From Seminavis robusta (taxonomy: Eukaryota; Bacillariophyta; Bacillariophyceae; Naviculales; Naviculaceae), in the NCBI GenBank assembly GCA_903772945.1, contig CAICTM010001236.1:1-33389 (forward strand): a DNA stretch of 33,389 nucleotides. Direction: 5' to 3'. The stretch's first letter is position 1. Every line of letters starts with the position of its first letter. Positions 8,496 to 17,455 of the stretch are shown here, in pieces. The notes under the pieces are model-generated. The model was given only the letters and a program-made list of their open reading frames with translations, was not told where the DNA came from and did no database searches. Both the position numbers and the translations under genes were made by a program.

Positions 8496-10256
8496 TTAGA
8501 AGATGGTCCGCTGTAGAGGGCCAGATCGCTGCCGTGAGGCTTGAAACGTGGGAATATCCTTTGGTTGCGTCGCATACTCTGTGACTGATTTCAAGGCTGT
8601 TTCAGTGGGCACTACGGAAAGTGCCGCTGTGAGGATCCCTCCACTGGAATGTCTCTGAGCCCGAGCCACCAATTTCCGAATGCGTCGTTGATATTCTTCA
8701 TTTCCCACTTCACCAGCAAACAAGTGAAACGGCACCGCCACAAGTCGTCGTCGAAGAGCCACCAAGGAACCCTCGACACTTGCAAGAGAACGGTTGCCCT
8801 TGTCCATGGCAAAGAAGGCAGCCTCCTCTTTCTGACAGTATTGAATGTAATCTAGAAGGACGGATTCGCGTGTGATGGTACGACTGGATTCATCATCATG
8901 CCCCCACAACGCTGCGTCGACATTGCCAAAGGCGCACGGATGGTTGATGGCAGCTCGTCCCACCATGGCCCCGGCAATCTTACTCCCCGGACGAGGGACT
9001 CGGCTTTGAATATCCTGCAGGGAGCCAATCCCTCCATTGGTGATGACTTGCAACTGAGGAAACTCGGCAGCCATCATGTCCACAACTTTGGGCCTCAGTG
9101 GCGGCACACTTCGGTTCCGAATGGTGGCATATCGAGCTTGTTTTTTGGCACGGTACTGGACGCGTTTGTGATCTACTTTGATTTTTTGTTTTGTTGAATC
9201 CGTAGCAGTGCTCGTCCCTGGAACCCACAGATTTGTGCCATCCTCGGCGACTTTATTGTCATCATCATTGGATGCATCAAAGTCTCCCAAAAGGCCCAGC
9301 CTGGCGTGGACTTGAATCTTGGAAATGTCACCTCCCAAACTAATGGTCCGCACAAAGTCCCGACATTGTTGAAATGCGTGGTAGTCCCCATCCGGCCGTG
9401 CTCGATCGTCTTGTGCATTGTAGGTTGCTGCGTTGTGCACGCCCAGTCGATGCTTGACCGAGAGAGTCGTCGTCATCTTATGGGGGCCAGCTTGATCCAG
9501 AGCATGTGACATTTGCTCGAGGCAGCGAGCCACGACCGATGGCTCTCGCATCAAGGCGGCCCCTCCCGATCGCTCTCCTCCCGAGACGGCATTGGAAGGA
9601 CATCCACAATTGAGGTTGATGCCGTTGTATCCATAAAAGGATCCAATGGCACTGGCCAAGGCGAGTTGTTGTGGGTCTCTCCCGCCTAGTTGCAATATGA
9701 TGGGTCCTCGTGTACCAGTCGGATGGGTGGCCGGTGGTAATTCTGCCATTTGGAGCAAGCCATCGAGTGGGGATGGCTGTTCGGCAGTACCTGTAGTAAT
9801 ACCACTGATATCATTGTTTTGAGACGACGATGATGACGCCAGCAAGTCGAGTGATTGATGAATGGAAAGATCTGTAGTGGGTGTTTTTACGTTGAATTGT
9901 TGCTGAAATGCGGCCACAATTTGAGCCGCCGGAATCATCTCGGTGTAGAGAGTGGTACACTGACTGATGTGCCGAAAGAAGTAATGATAGTGTCGATGTG
10001 TATGAGCCATCATGGGTGCCACAGAAAATAGTTCCTTCTCAGGATGGTGTACTTCTTCTTTGCCATTGGTCAGTGATGCGAGTGGTACATGTTGTCCAAA
10101 ACGAGGACTTGTCTGTGGCAAGCCAGAGGCACATCTTGTGATGAAAGTCTGCAAGCAGAAGGACTCCACAGAAAGCCAACAAGATAGACCCACCACTGGA
10201 AAGAATGGGCCACAAATCCTCCGAAACATGGATCCAATCACAGACAGAACCAGCAC
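8496..10256 (-). CDS. tRNA-dihydrouridine synthase (DusA-like)
   Basis: FMN-dependent enzyme that reduces uridine to dihydrouridine in tRNA. Family motifs are in order: SVAPMM (78-83) at the start of the TIM barrel, LYTEMI (103-108), LQLGGRDP (188-195), GINLNCGCPS with the likely catalytic Cys219, VKHRLG (267-272), a KIQVHAR segment near 313-319, ITNGGI (405-410) and AGAMVGRAAINHP (428-440), which fits phosphate and FMN binding. The overall pattern is closest to bacterial DusA. It is longer than bacterial DusA (about 330 aa) because of a 70-residue N-terminal extension and two low-complexity inserts (about 125-182 and 328-380). The first ten residues contain a second Met (10229); from there the N-terminus looks like an organelle or secretory leader, so mitochondrial or plastid targeting is possible. 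One exon. Confidence 0.95.
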   Translation of the reverse strand: MLVLSVIGSMFRRICGPFFPVVGLSCWLSVESFCLQTFITRCASGLPQTSPRFGQHVPLASLTNGKEEVHHPEKELFSVAPMMAHTHRHYHYFFRHISQCTTLYTEMIPAAQIVAAFQQQFNVKTPTTDLSIHQSLDLLASSSSSQNNDISGITTGTAEQPSPLDGLLQMAELPPATHPTGTRGPIILQLGGRDPQQLALASAIGSFYGYNGINLNCGCPSNAVSGGERSGGAALMREPSVVARCLEQMSHALDQAGPHKMTTTLSVKHRLGVHNAATYNAQDDRARPDGDYHAFQQCRDFVRTISLGGDISKIQVHARLGLLGDFDASNDDDNKVAEDGTNLWVPGTSTATDSTKQKIKVDHKRVQYRAKKQARYATIRNRSVPPLRPKVVDMMAAEFPQLQVITNGGIGSLQDIQSRVPRPGSKIAGAMVGRAAINHPCAFGNVDAALWGHDDESSRTITRESVLLDYIQYCQKEEAAFFAMDKGNRSLASVEGSLVALRRRLVAVPFHLFAGEVGNEEYQRRIRKLVARAQRHSSGGILTAALSVVPTETALKSVTEYATQPKDIPTFQASRQRSGPLQRTIF

Positions 10257-10745
10257 CTCTGGTAGAAGACCTGACTAGACTAGCTAGAGCTAGTATCTCT
10301 TCTTCTTTACGGCTTTCCAGCTTTCCAGAGCTAGCTCGGATTCTCTCTACTGGTACTAGTACAGTATCCTTGGTCCTTGGTCCTGAATGGACGGCCGTGG
10401 GACAGATGGTGATGATGTGTGATGATGGGCGCTGTGTGGGTGGCAGCTGTTGGATGAAGATTTAATCGCCCCTGAAGATTTAGACACAACTTTCAAGTGG
10501 ATTTAACACATTGAGAAGGCGGATTTAATGCAGGCAGTCCCACCTTCCACAGAAACGTCACTGTTGGAGGCAAATTATTGATGGCTAAGCCTCATGCATG
10601 TGCAACAGTTAACAAATTGGACGACGAGGTCGAGGTCCTGGTTGTACCTGTAGGCTAGTGTAGCAGCCAACGTTGCCAAAACAAACCTTTCCCTCTTCCC
10701 CTGGACGATCCTTTCAATTCAACAGTACCAGTATAGTATCATAAA
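10257..10745. promoter_or_regulatory. Divergent intergenic region (promoters)
   Basis: 489 bp between the divergent starts of the dihydrouridine synthase (minus) and the transporter (plus). It contains CTAGACTAGCTAGAGCTAG near 10273-10291 and the CA/TA-rich stretch CAGTACCAGTATAGTATCAT just before the transporter ATG. I see no defined box. Confidence 0.4.
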
Positions 10746-12771
10746 ATGGATTGGACCAGTGTTTTCGAAGAGGACGGAGACGAAGCTTTCTTGATTTCCC
10801 AGCAACTCATGGCCATCCCACAGGCTCCTCGTTTGGCTCGACTCGTCAGCAAGCTCTACCATCATCAACATTCCGATGATGATGAAGAGGAACACGTTCA
10901 TAGAGTCAGTCACGATGATGGCAATTTTATAGACGAAGATATCAGCGAGCATCGGCTGTTCCATTTATCCTCAAGATCATCCAATGGAAACATCCTGGAG
11001 GCTGAAAACACTACTACTAGTACTTCGTCTGCCTACAACCTTCGAGTTCTGTACTATCTCTCCATCAATTACATTCTGGGAGTGGGTTGTCTAGGGGTAC
11101 CCTACGCATTTGCCAGAGCCGGATTCCTGTTATGTATCAGTATTCTCAGCATTGTAACCCTGTCTTCGTATATGACAGTCATGTGGGTAGCAGAGTCTGG
11201 CGAACGATATCATTCCCTCCAACAACAACGCCAGCAACTCCAACATGTATCCGCAGATGAGACTTCTCACAAAGGCAATTCCAGAACAGCATCCGAAACG
11301 TCACCATTGGTTCCTGGAAACGGCAACAACAATAATCATGACCATCATCATCATCATCATCATCAAAGCTGGGATCGATATGAAGTGGTGGATTTGGTGG
11401 GCTTCTTCTTGGGCCCAATACACAAAATATTATACCAAGCATCCCTCATGGCACTCATGTACATTGGACTCCTGGCTTACTCCCAGGTCTTTTGCAGTGC
11501 CATTGCCGAACTATTCTTGTGGGGACCATCCTCTGGTCGCCAATCCATTGCCGGGCTGCCACAGCTAATCTTTGGTTTGATGGTGGTGCCATTATCGTGT
11601 GTCGAGTTGGACGAACAGATTAGTTTGCAATCCATCATGGCAGCCGTACGATTCTTGGCCATTTTCATCATGGTATTTGGGTCTCTCCTGGCATTGTTTC
11701 TAGACAATTCCAATACTACAGATCCGGAGGACGACGGCAGCGGGCCTCCCTATTGGGCACCACCCGAACGAGAAGGGTGTCAGATGAGCTACACAGCTTG
11801 CGTCTCGGGATTTGGCGTGGCATTTTCCACTTCACTCTTCTCCCAATTATTCCAACATTCCGTGCCTGGTCTCTTGAGGCCTCTACGAGATCAACCCTCC
11901 AAACACAGCAAGGTGCCGGTAAGTAACGTCAGTGGTCCGATTTGGTACCGTATGCTGTCTGTACCTCACTTTCCTTTCGCTCTTGCGTCGGCAGAGAACA
12001 TTTGGGGCCTCTTTGCTGACAACACTCTCTTTCTACTTGCTCTTGGGCATATCTGCAGCCTCCTTCTTTGGCGCCAATACTCGTTCGTCCGTCAACTTGA
12101 ACTTTGCCAACTTTACCATGGGCCTGGACGCCGAGACAGCGCCACTTTGGCTCTTGCTGGTAGTCCGGACGGCTGCAAGTGTTGTAGTCATCTTTCCGGC
12201 GTTGGATACCATCAGTGTCTTTCCCCTCATTGCCAATACGCTGGGGAACAACCTATCAGCTGCTGCTGTGGGACCGGCTACCATCCGATGGGTTGCGGAT
12301 ATGCTGCAAAAGCAGCAGTCTGTGTGGCAACGCATTGTCACTAGACAACCATTCACAGCGGAAACAGCAAGTCATCCGCAAACCTCGAACAGGGTCAGCT
12401 TTAGCCAAGGCTCTCCAGAGGAACGCAAAGTGTTGATTGGACGCTCATCCAGATTGATCACAATCTTTTGGAGATTGGTGGCGGCACTTCCCCCACTGTT
12501 GGGGTCCATTGTAGCTGCAGACCTATCCTTTAGTCTGCTCTTGGCTGGTGTAGCGGGTGTCTATGTTGCCTTTTTTGCTCCCTCCTTGATGCAGTTAAAG
12601 AGTGTATTCCAGGCTCGGGCAGATGACACCGCTGGCACGGGCTCGCAGACAATCTTCCAGGGTTGGTACTCTTCCACCTTTCTTTGCTATCCAGTCCTAG
12701 TGTTTGCCACATTTTCGCTGTTAGCGGTACTACTCCAGATCAAAGGAGCATGGTTAGAAATGCAGCACTAG
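10746..12771 (+). CDS. AAAP-family amino-acid permease-like transporter, one intron
   Basis: Integral membrane protein of the amino-acid/auxin permease (SLC32/36/38-like) type, expected to move amino acids with H+ or Na+. Two exons join as 10746-11918 and 11995-12771. The 76-bp intron (11919-11994) starts GTAAGT, ends in a pyrimidine-rich GCAG, is phase 0 and restores one frame, giving 649 aa. An acidic soluble N-terminus (about 1-95) precedes the first membrane hairpin, which carries the family-like signature GVGCLGVPYAFARAG (112-126). Further hydrophobic helices follow at about 230-258, 270-286 and 300-318, with several more in exon 2. A loop after helix 2 holds Gln-rich sequence and a His run (about 198-206, from a CAT repeat at 11337-11366). 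Substrate cannot be read from sequence, and the membrane could be plasma, vacuolar or other. Confidence 0.88.
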
Positions 12772-13192
12772 CTACGGTAGTGGCGAGAGTCATAAGAGCT
12801 TTTGATGGCAACTATCTTGGTCTACTCATGCCTCTTGGCTAGCAAATAAATTACACCGGATTGATCGTTTTAGACACAGTGCTGTCGGCAGAAACTTACG
12901 CAATCGGTTTGCATTACAGATATCACAACCAACGAGAGGTCTTATTACGAAAAGGCCAGCAAAACATCATCTTTTAGAGTTCCGCCGGCGCAAGCAGCTG
13001 CGTTTCGGTAGAAATGGATCCGTCTTACACGGACAATCGAGGTAACGAAGTAACTAAACCAATACATATATGGTAAGAATAAATTTCTGTAACTTCATTT
13101 CCTATGTATCTTGTTGTATGCTATGATTGCTTTGATGATGTGTGTTCTTTATTGTTTGGACGCAAAAACTCCCCTTGTCTTGAGTGATCTTC
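12772..13192. other. Convergent 3' intergenic region
   Basis: 421 bp between the transporter stop and the HSF stop on the other strand. A CTAGCTACGG stretch follows the transporter stop directly. I see nothing else in it. Confidence 0.4.
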
Positions 13193-14296
13193 TCAAGCTT
13201 TTGGAACCACCGGCTTCATGGAGTAAAAGTCAGGATCAATCTGTACATTCTTGGACCTGGTCTTGCGCCTGTCGGTGCCCTTGGGGAGACCCACACGGCG
13301 CATCAACATGCACATGTTGGGCCTACCATGAAGGAAGAGCTCATGGTAGTAGGCACCAGCATCTCTGTTGCCACTGCCAACCTTCTTGAATCCATACAAG
13401 TTAAGCTGCCTCTGGAAGCTGCTCAGTTGGCTCATCTTGAAGTACTGTGGCATGATATCTTCCACAAAACGGTCGGGCTTGTGGATGGCGATGGCTCTTC
13501 CATGAGGTAGAAAGGAAATCACATCACCATTTCCATCATCCGCAATCTCCTTGAGGAGACGGTGGAGTCGTTCGGGGAAGGGCTCAGTGACTCCTCCACG
13601 GGTCTTCTTGACTCGAGTATCAGTCGGATCAGGATCGGCTGCATCAGCCACATCAATGTAAGGAGCGGACTTCTGGCGCAAGGAAGAACCAAGCTCCTTC
13701 AAAGCGTCCTGAGGTCCTGGAGCCACTTGGGGAACAAAACTTCGTTGAAAGAAACCCAAAAGGGAGCCGTTTTGGTGGTTCCTTTGAAAGGAGTGTTCAA
13801 GAGAACGCTGGCGAATAGCGGCTGCAGCTGCCGCTTTCTCATGTTCGACCATCATTCGCTTCTCAGCCGCCGCAGCCAAGAAAAGGTTCTGGGAACTGAT
13901 CCCCAAGGCAGCACTGGGACGCATCATTGTGCTTGACCTCATGGATACTGGATTAACACCAACCGAGGAAAGCGAGGAGCTGTGCTGAAGGGAAGGAGGT
14001 ACAACGGAGGAAAGAGAAGAGTTGTGCTGAAGCGTCGGTGGTATGGCCGACGAAATCGACGATCCACGCTGGAGAGCAGGTGCAGAGGGAAACGCCATTG
14101 CGGCCATCCCACCTCCAAAACCGTGGTGGTTCTGGTCCACAGCCAGTCGACGAGATAAATGCGAGGGAGGATGCACAGGCTGAAGGTTGATACAGTTAGG
14201 TCCGGGTTCATTGGATACCTCACTCAAGACATCCTGCAAACTTTGTCGCAAAAGCAGTGAGAGCGAGCGATCGTGGTTGATAGCAGCGAAGTCCAT
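13193..14296 (-). CDS. HSF: HSF-type transcription factor, copy 1 (367 aa)
   Basis: DNA-binding regulator of the heat-shock-factor family. The winged-helix DNA-binding domain lies at the C-terminus (about 236-336): PFPERLHRLL, DVISFLPHGRAIAIHKPDRF, the recognition-helix region LSSFQRQLNLYGFKK, and GAYYHELFLHGRP. Only 30 residues follow, so the coiled-coil HR-A/B trimerisation region of classical HSFs is absent downstream. The N-terminal 230 residues include three Ser/Pro-rich units (about 78-115), RPSAALGISS (126-135) followed by an Ala-rich helix that could be a coiled coil (139-172), and DALKELGSSLRQKS (197-210). The same blocks occur in copy 2, so they are probably functional. No intron is needed. 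It is the downstream member of a same-strand tandem pair. Confidence 0.93.
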   Translation of the reverse strand: MDFAAINHDRSLSLLLRQSLQDVLSEVSNEPGPNCINLQPVHPPSHLSRRLAVDQNHHGFGGGMAAMAFPSAPALQRGSSISSAIPPTLQHNSSLSSVVPPSLQHSSSLSSVGVNPVSMRSSTMMRPSAALGISSQNLFLAAAAEKRMMVEHEKAAAAAAIRQRSLEHSFQRNHQNGSLLGFFQRSFVPQVAPGPQDALKELGSSLRQKSAPYIDVADAADPDPTDTRVKKTRGGVTEPFPERLHRLLKEIADDGNGDVISFLPHGRAIAIHKPDRFVEDIMPQYFKMSQLSSFQRQLNLYGFKKVGSGNRDAGAYYHELFLHGRPNMCMLMRRVGLPKGTDRRKTRSKNVQIDPDFYSMKPVVPKA

Positions 14297-14311
14297 GGTT
14301 GCAAGATCTTT

Positions 14312-14347
14312 GATGTGTGGTTTGATGTGTCTTTTGATGTGTGTTGG
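14312..14347. repeat. Three copies of TTTGATGTGT (12-bp period)
   Basis: A short tandem repeat just upstream (minus strand) of the HSF copy 1 start, in its probable 5' UTR or core promoter. Confidence 0.8.
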
Positions 14348-15924
14348 CTGGAAGGAGCTTCTGAAAGCTTCGGCTATCGATTTTATGACAGGCGGTGTCG
14401 ATCTCCACTCTCTACTTTCTGTGGTTTGGAAGGGTCATCGGAAATGGAGAAAACCGGGCGAAGATCGAGCTCGTGGCGGAACGCACGAGGGGCTATTAAA
14501 ATACCGGTACATGTTGTACTCGAGTACCGTACCCACACATACCGGTACCGGTACTCATTGACAGTCGTGAAGAAACCATCCGAAGTCCAGAAACTACCAT
14601 TCGGGGCCACGTCAGTATTGTTTCTTTTTGTGCCGCACCTGCTGAGGTGGCGGTATGCTAGTAGATGTATGTGGTAGCATTGGCCACTGACCGTCATCTT
14701 ACATCGGGTTACCTTGAGTAGCCACTAGCTAGCTAGGTAGTGGATCTAGCTTGCAGCTGCCAGCTAGCTAGTAGCCAGTATTACAACGAGGCAATGAACA
14801 TTTTCATCAGTGGTTTAATTGTGTTAGGCACCAGGCACGTTCTCTCGCCTAATGCTGCAGTTTTGTACAAAGGGACACGACCGCCCCTCCAACCCCAAGA
14901 AGCTTGGACAGAAGGCAAAATCTTCTTTTGGAACTGACAGCTGCAGATGGTTTTCTTTTCTCTCCGCTCTTCTCGCCTCTCCAAATAAATAACTAGGAAC
15001 AGGGAACCCAGGAACTTGCATGAGAAGGCAATTGGCTCTGAAGTAATACCGGTGGCAGCGCACCAGATGTCGCCAATTGCTACAAAAACATCATACTCAG
15101 AGTAGATCTAGTCTACATACTAGTACTACAGCTATTACACACAACACACAGCTGCTCCACCCTAGCTTCCACCCTCCAAGCAGTCAGGGGTCGAGCAAAG
15201 CTGCCTTCCTAGGATTTATCATCGAGCCATCCTTGACACCGGCCAAGATTCTTGCCTTCAAAGTTCAAAGCAATTATTTGTGTATTCTTGGTCATTCGAA
15301 GGGGCAGGGGAAGGAAAGATCTCAAAGTAGGATTTTATTTAACACGGACTGCCTCTTTTTCTGTCTCAAAAGGCATACTCGAAGTAGGCAAGAAACCGAG
15401 AGAAAGACCAAAGAGCTCCTCATATGCATTGCTACTGGGTACACTGGTACCGGTACTATCTCACGTAAGAACATGGGGGATCATTAGAACATTGGAACAG
15501 CGTGGTCCAGGAAAGAAATAGAGGATTTAAAGCCATACAAGATGGTCATTTTTTGTGCCACATCAGAGAAGTATTTATTTAATGCTTGTCAGAAATTGAC
15601 GCGCACTTTCTTGCTGTTTACTGGACTGTAAAAGGAGAACACTTCTAACTGGCTTTCTAGTGGCCAAAAACCTCCAATTCCAGGACGGGAAATCTTTGTT
15701 TGGTTGATGGCGATGACCACTTGCTGCTGGCCAGAGCTTGATGCTCCTGGTGCCGTATGGCTCCAGTGCCAGTGGCCATATCTCTGCTCTAGCTAGCTGG
15801 CAAGTGGCAGTAGTCACTTGCCTGCAGCTGAAATAACCAGCTTGGCCATCATGCTGAGATGGCTGGAGCTGATTGGGTGGGGCGGTTTAAAAAAATGGCC
15901 CTCCAGGCTCTGGCAGCCGGCTAG

Positions 15925-16160
15925 CTAGCTGTCGTTGTTATCGGTAATGAACAGCCGGCGCAATGTTGTTTTCGTCATATCGCCTCTTTCTTCTGGCTAG
16001 CTGTCGTTGTTATCGGTAATAAACAGCCGGCGCAGTGTTGTTTTCGTCATTTCGTCTCTTTCTTCTAGCTTTTGGCTCGTTCGTGGTCCTCTACAAGCTA
16101 GCTACCGTTGTCGCCGGTAACGAACAGCCGGCGCAGTGTTGTGTCGTCTCTTTCTTCTAG
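15925..16160. repeat. Three-copy repeat, about 72 bp, with AACAGCCGGCGCA core
   Basis: Copies start at about 15925, 15997 and 16098. Each runs from CTAGCT through CGTTGT, CGGTAA and a GAACAGCCGGCGCA-like core to GTCTCTTTCTTCT. The first two copies are exactly 72 bp apart. The third is shifted by an extra 29 bp and has more substitutions. Confidence 0.88.
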
Positions 16161-16426
16161 TACAGTACTTGCCAGCTGTGGCAGCTAGCTACGATGTAGC
16201 CCTTAGCTCAAGGGGACGGAGAAGCGGTCAACGTTTCTTTTAAAATGTGACTAAACAGAGACTACAGTTGTTATGAAAATTAGTGTTGTTACCTCTCTTG
16301 TTTTTTAAAAAGTTTTAGTTAGTACATGTAGTTTTAGAAGTGTTGCATATGTAAATGTGGCTAAATCATGTATAGAATCTCCCTCCGTCGTCCTGTGTGG
16401 TTGCGTCAAGCATGTTGCTTGGCTGC

Positions 16427-17455
16427 CTAAGCGAGAAAGGCCCTGTGTGCAACCGCGGGCTTCATAGAGTAAAAGTCAGGGTCGATCTGAACATTCTTTG
16501 ACCTCATCTTCCTGCGATCGTCCCCTTTGGGAAGTCCGACCCTCCTCATCAACATGGACATGTTAGGTCGGCCTTGGAGGAAGAGCTCGTGGTAGTAGGC
16601 GCCGCCATCACGGCCACTCTGGACTCGCTTGAAGCCATAGAGGTTCAGCTGCCTTTGAAAGCTGCTGAGGGACTTCTGCTTGAAGTATTGAGGCATGATA
16701 TCGGAGATGAAGCGGTCAGGCTTATGGATGGCAAAGGCTCTACCATGGGGCAGGAAGGAGATGACGTCTCCATTTCCATCCTTCGCGATCTCCATGAGAA
16801 GACGATGGAGACGTTCAGGGAAAGGCTCTGTAACTCCTCCACGGGTCTTCTTGACTCGAGAATCCGAGGGATCAGGGTCAGCGGCATCAACAACATCAAC
16901 ATAGGGAGAAGACTTCTGACGCAAGGAAGAGCCGAGCTCCTTGAGTGCATCCTTTGGTGGCTGCATCATCACTTGAGGAGCCGCTTTCAACTTCATGGAA
17001 GAAGCAAAGACTTGTGGGATCGAAGTAGGATAGGCGCATGCGCCCTTGTGGAAGAGGGAAAGCAAGGAACGATTTTGCATCTGTTGACGCTCGTGAATGG
17101 CGTTCTGGAGAGCTCTCTGACGAGCTGCAGCCGCAACCCGAGCTCGATCCAAATCGGCCATGAACTTCTTTTCCTCCATCATTCGTTTCTCTCTTTCGGC
17201 GGCCATAATCAGCTGCTCGCTGCTGATTCCCAATGCAGCACTGGGACGAACATGGGTGGACGGCATGGTCAAGCTTCTTCTCGAAGAGTGGGGAAGCAAG
17301 CTGAAAGACGGCAAGGCAAGAGAGGGTTGCACAGCAACAGGAGGTGAAGGGGCAACTGCTGGCGGGACCATAACGTGGTCAATGTTGTCAAGCTCAGACA
17401 GCACATCGGCAAGACTGTTGCGAAGACTGGTTTGAAGCAAAGCGTTGTTGGACAT
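16427..17455 (-). CDS. HSF: HSF-type transcription factor, copy 2 (342 aa)
   Basis: Paralogue of the HSF ending at 13193, in the same orientation. The DNA-binding domain is at about 209-309 (PFPERLHRLL, DVISFLPHGRAFAIHKPDRF, LSSFQRQLNLYGFKR, GAYYHELFLQGRP) and the tail is short (KNVQIDPDFYSMKPAV), nearly the same as in copy 1. Shared N-terminal blocks: an amphipathic start (LLQTSLRNSLADVLSEL), RPSAALGISS (70-79), a charged helix likely to form a coiled coil (84-128), and DALKELGSSLRQKS (169-182). The Ser/Pro linkers differ in length and sequence, so the copies have diverged mainly outside the conserved blocks. As in copy 1, no HR-A/B domain follows the DNA-binding domain. The ATG context is good (tgttggacATGG lies on the plus strand complement, and the start is the first Met of the frame). 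Confidence 0.93.
   Translation of the reverse strand: MSNNALLQTSLRNSLADVLSELDNIDHVMVPPAVAPSPPVAVQPSLALPSFSLLPHSSRRSLTMPSTHVRPSAALGISSEQLIMAAEREKRMMEEKKFMADLDRARVAAAARQRALQNAIHERQQMQNRSLLSLFHKGACAYPTSIPQVFASSMKLKAAPQVMMQPPKDALKELGSSLRQKSSPYVDVVDAADPDPSDSRVKKTRGGVTEPFPERLHRLLMEIAKDGNGDVISFLPHGRAFAIHKPDRFISDIMPQYFKQKSLSSFQRQLNLYGFKRVQSGRDGGAYYHELFLQGRPNMSMLMRRVGLPKGDDRRKMRSKNVQIDPDFYSMKPAVAHRAFLA

Larger units (their letters stand above)
14297..16426. other. 2.1-kb spacer between the two HSF genes
   Basis: Should contain the HSF copy 1 promoter and the copy 2 3' end. It has GGTACCGGTA-like motifs near 14505-14555, GCTAGCTAG palindromes near 14725 and 14761, and a three-copy repeat at 15925-16160. 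Short ORFs (for example 15077-15487) are broken up by repeats and have no motifs. Confidence 0.5.

Noticed and set aside
14351..14371. Heat-shock-element-like GAA/TTC triplets upstream of HSF copy 1
   Set aside because: The gaps between triplets are 5, 1 and 3 bp rather than the 2 bp of a true element, so autoregulation is not supported.
16574..17347. 257-aa plus-strand ORF opposite HSF copy 2
   Set aside because: It is an antisense shadow of the HSF coding region. The HSF domain on the other strand is unmistakable.
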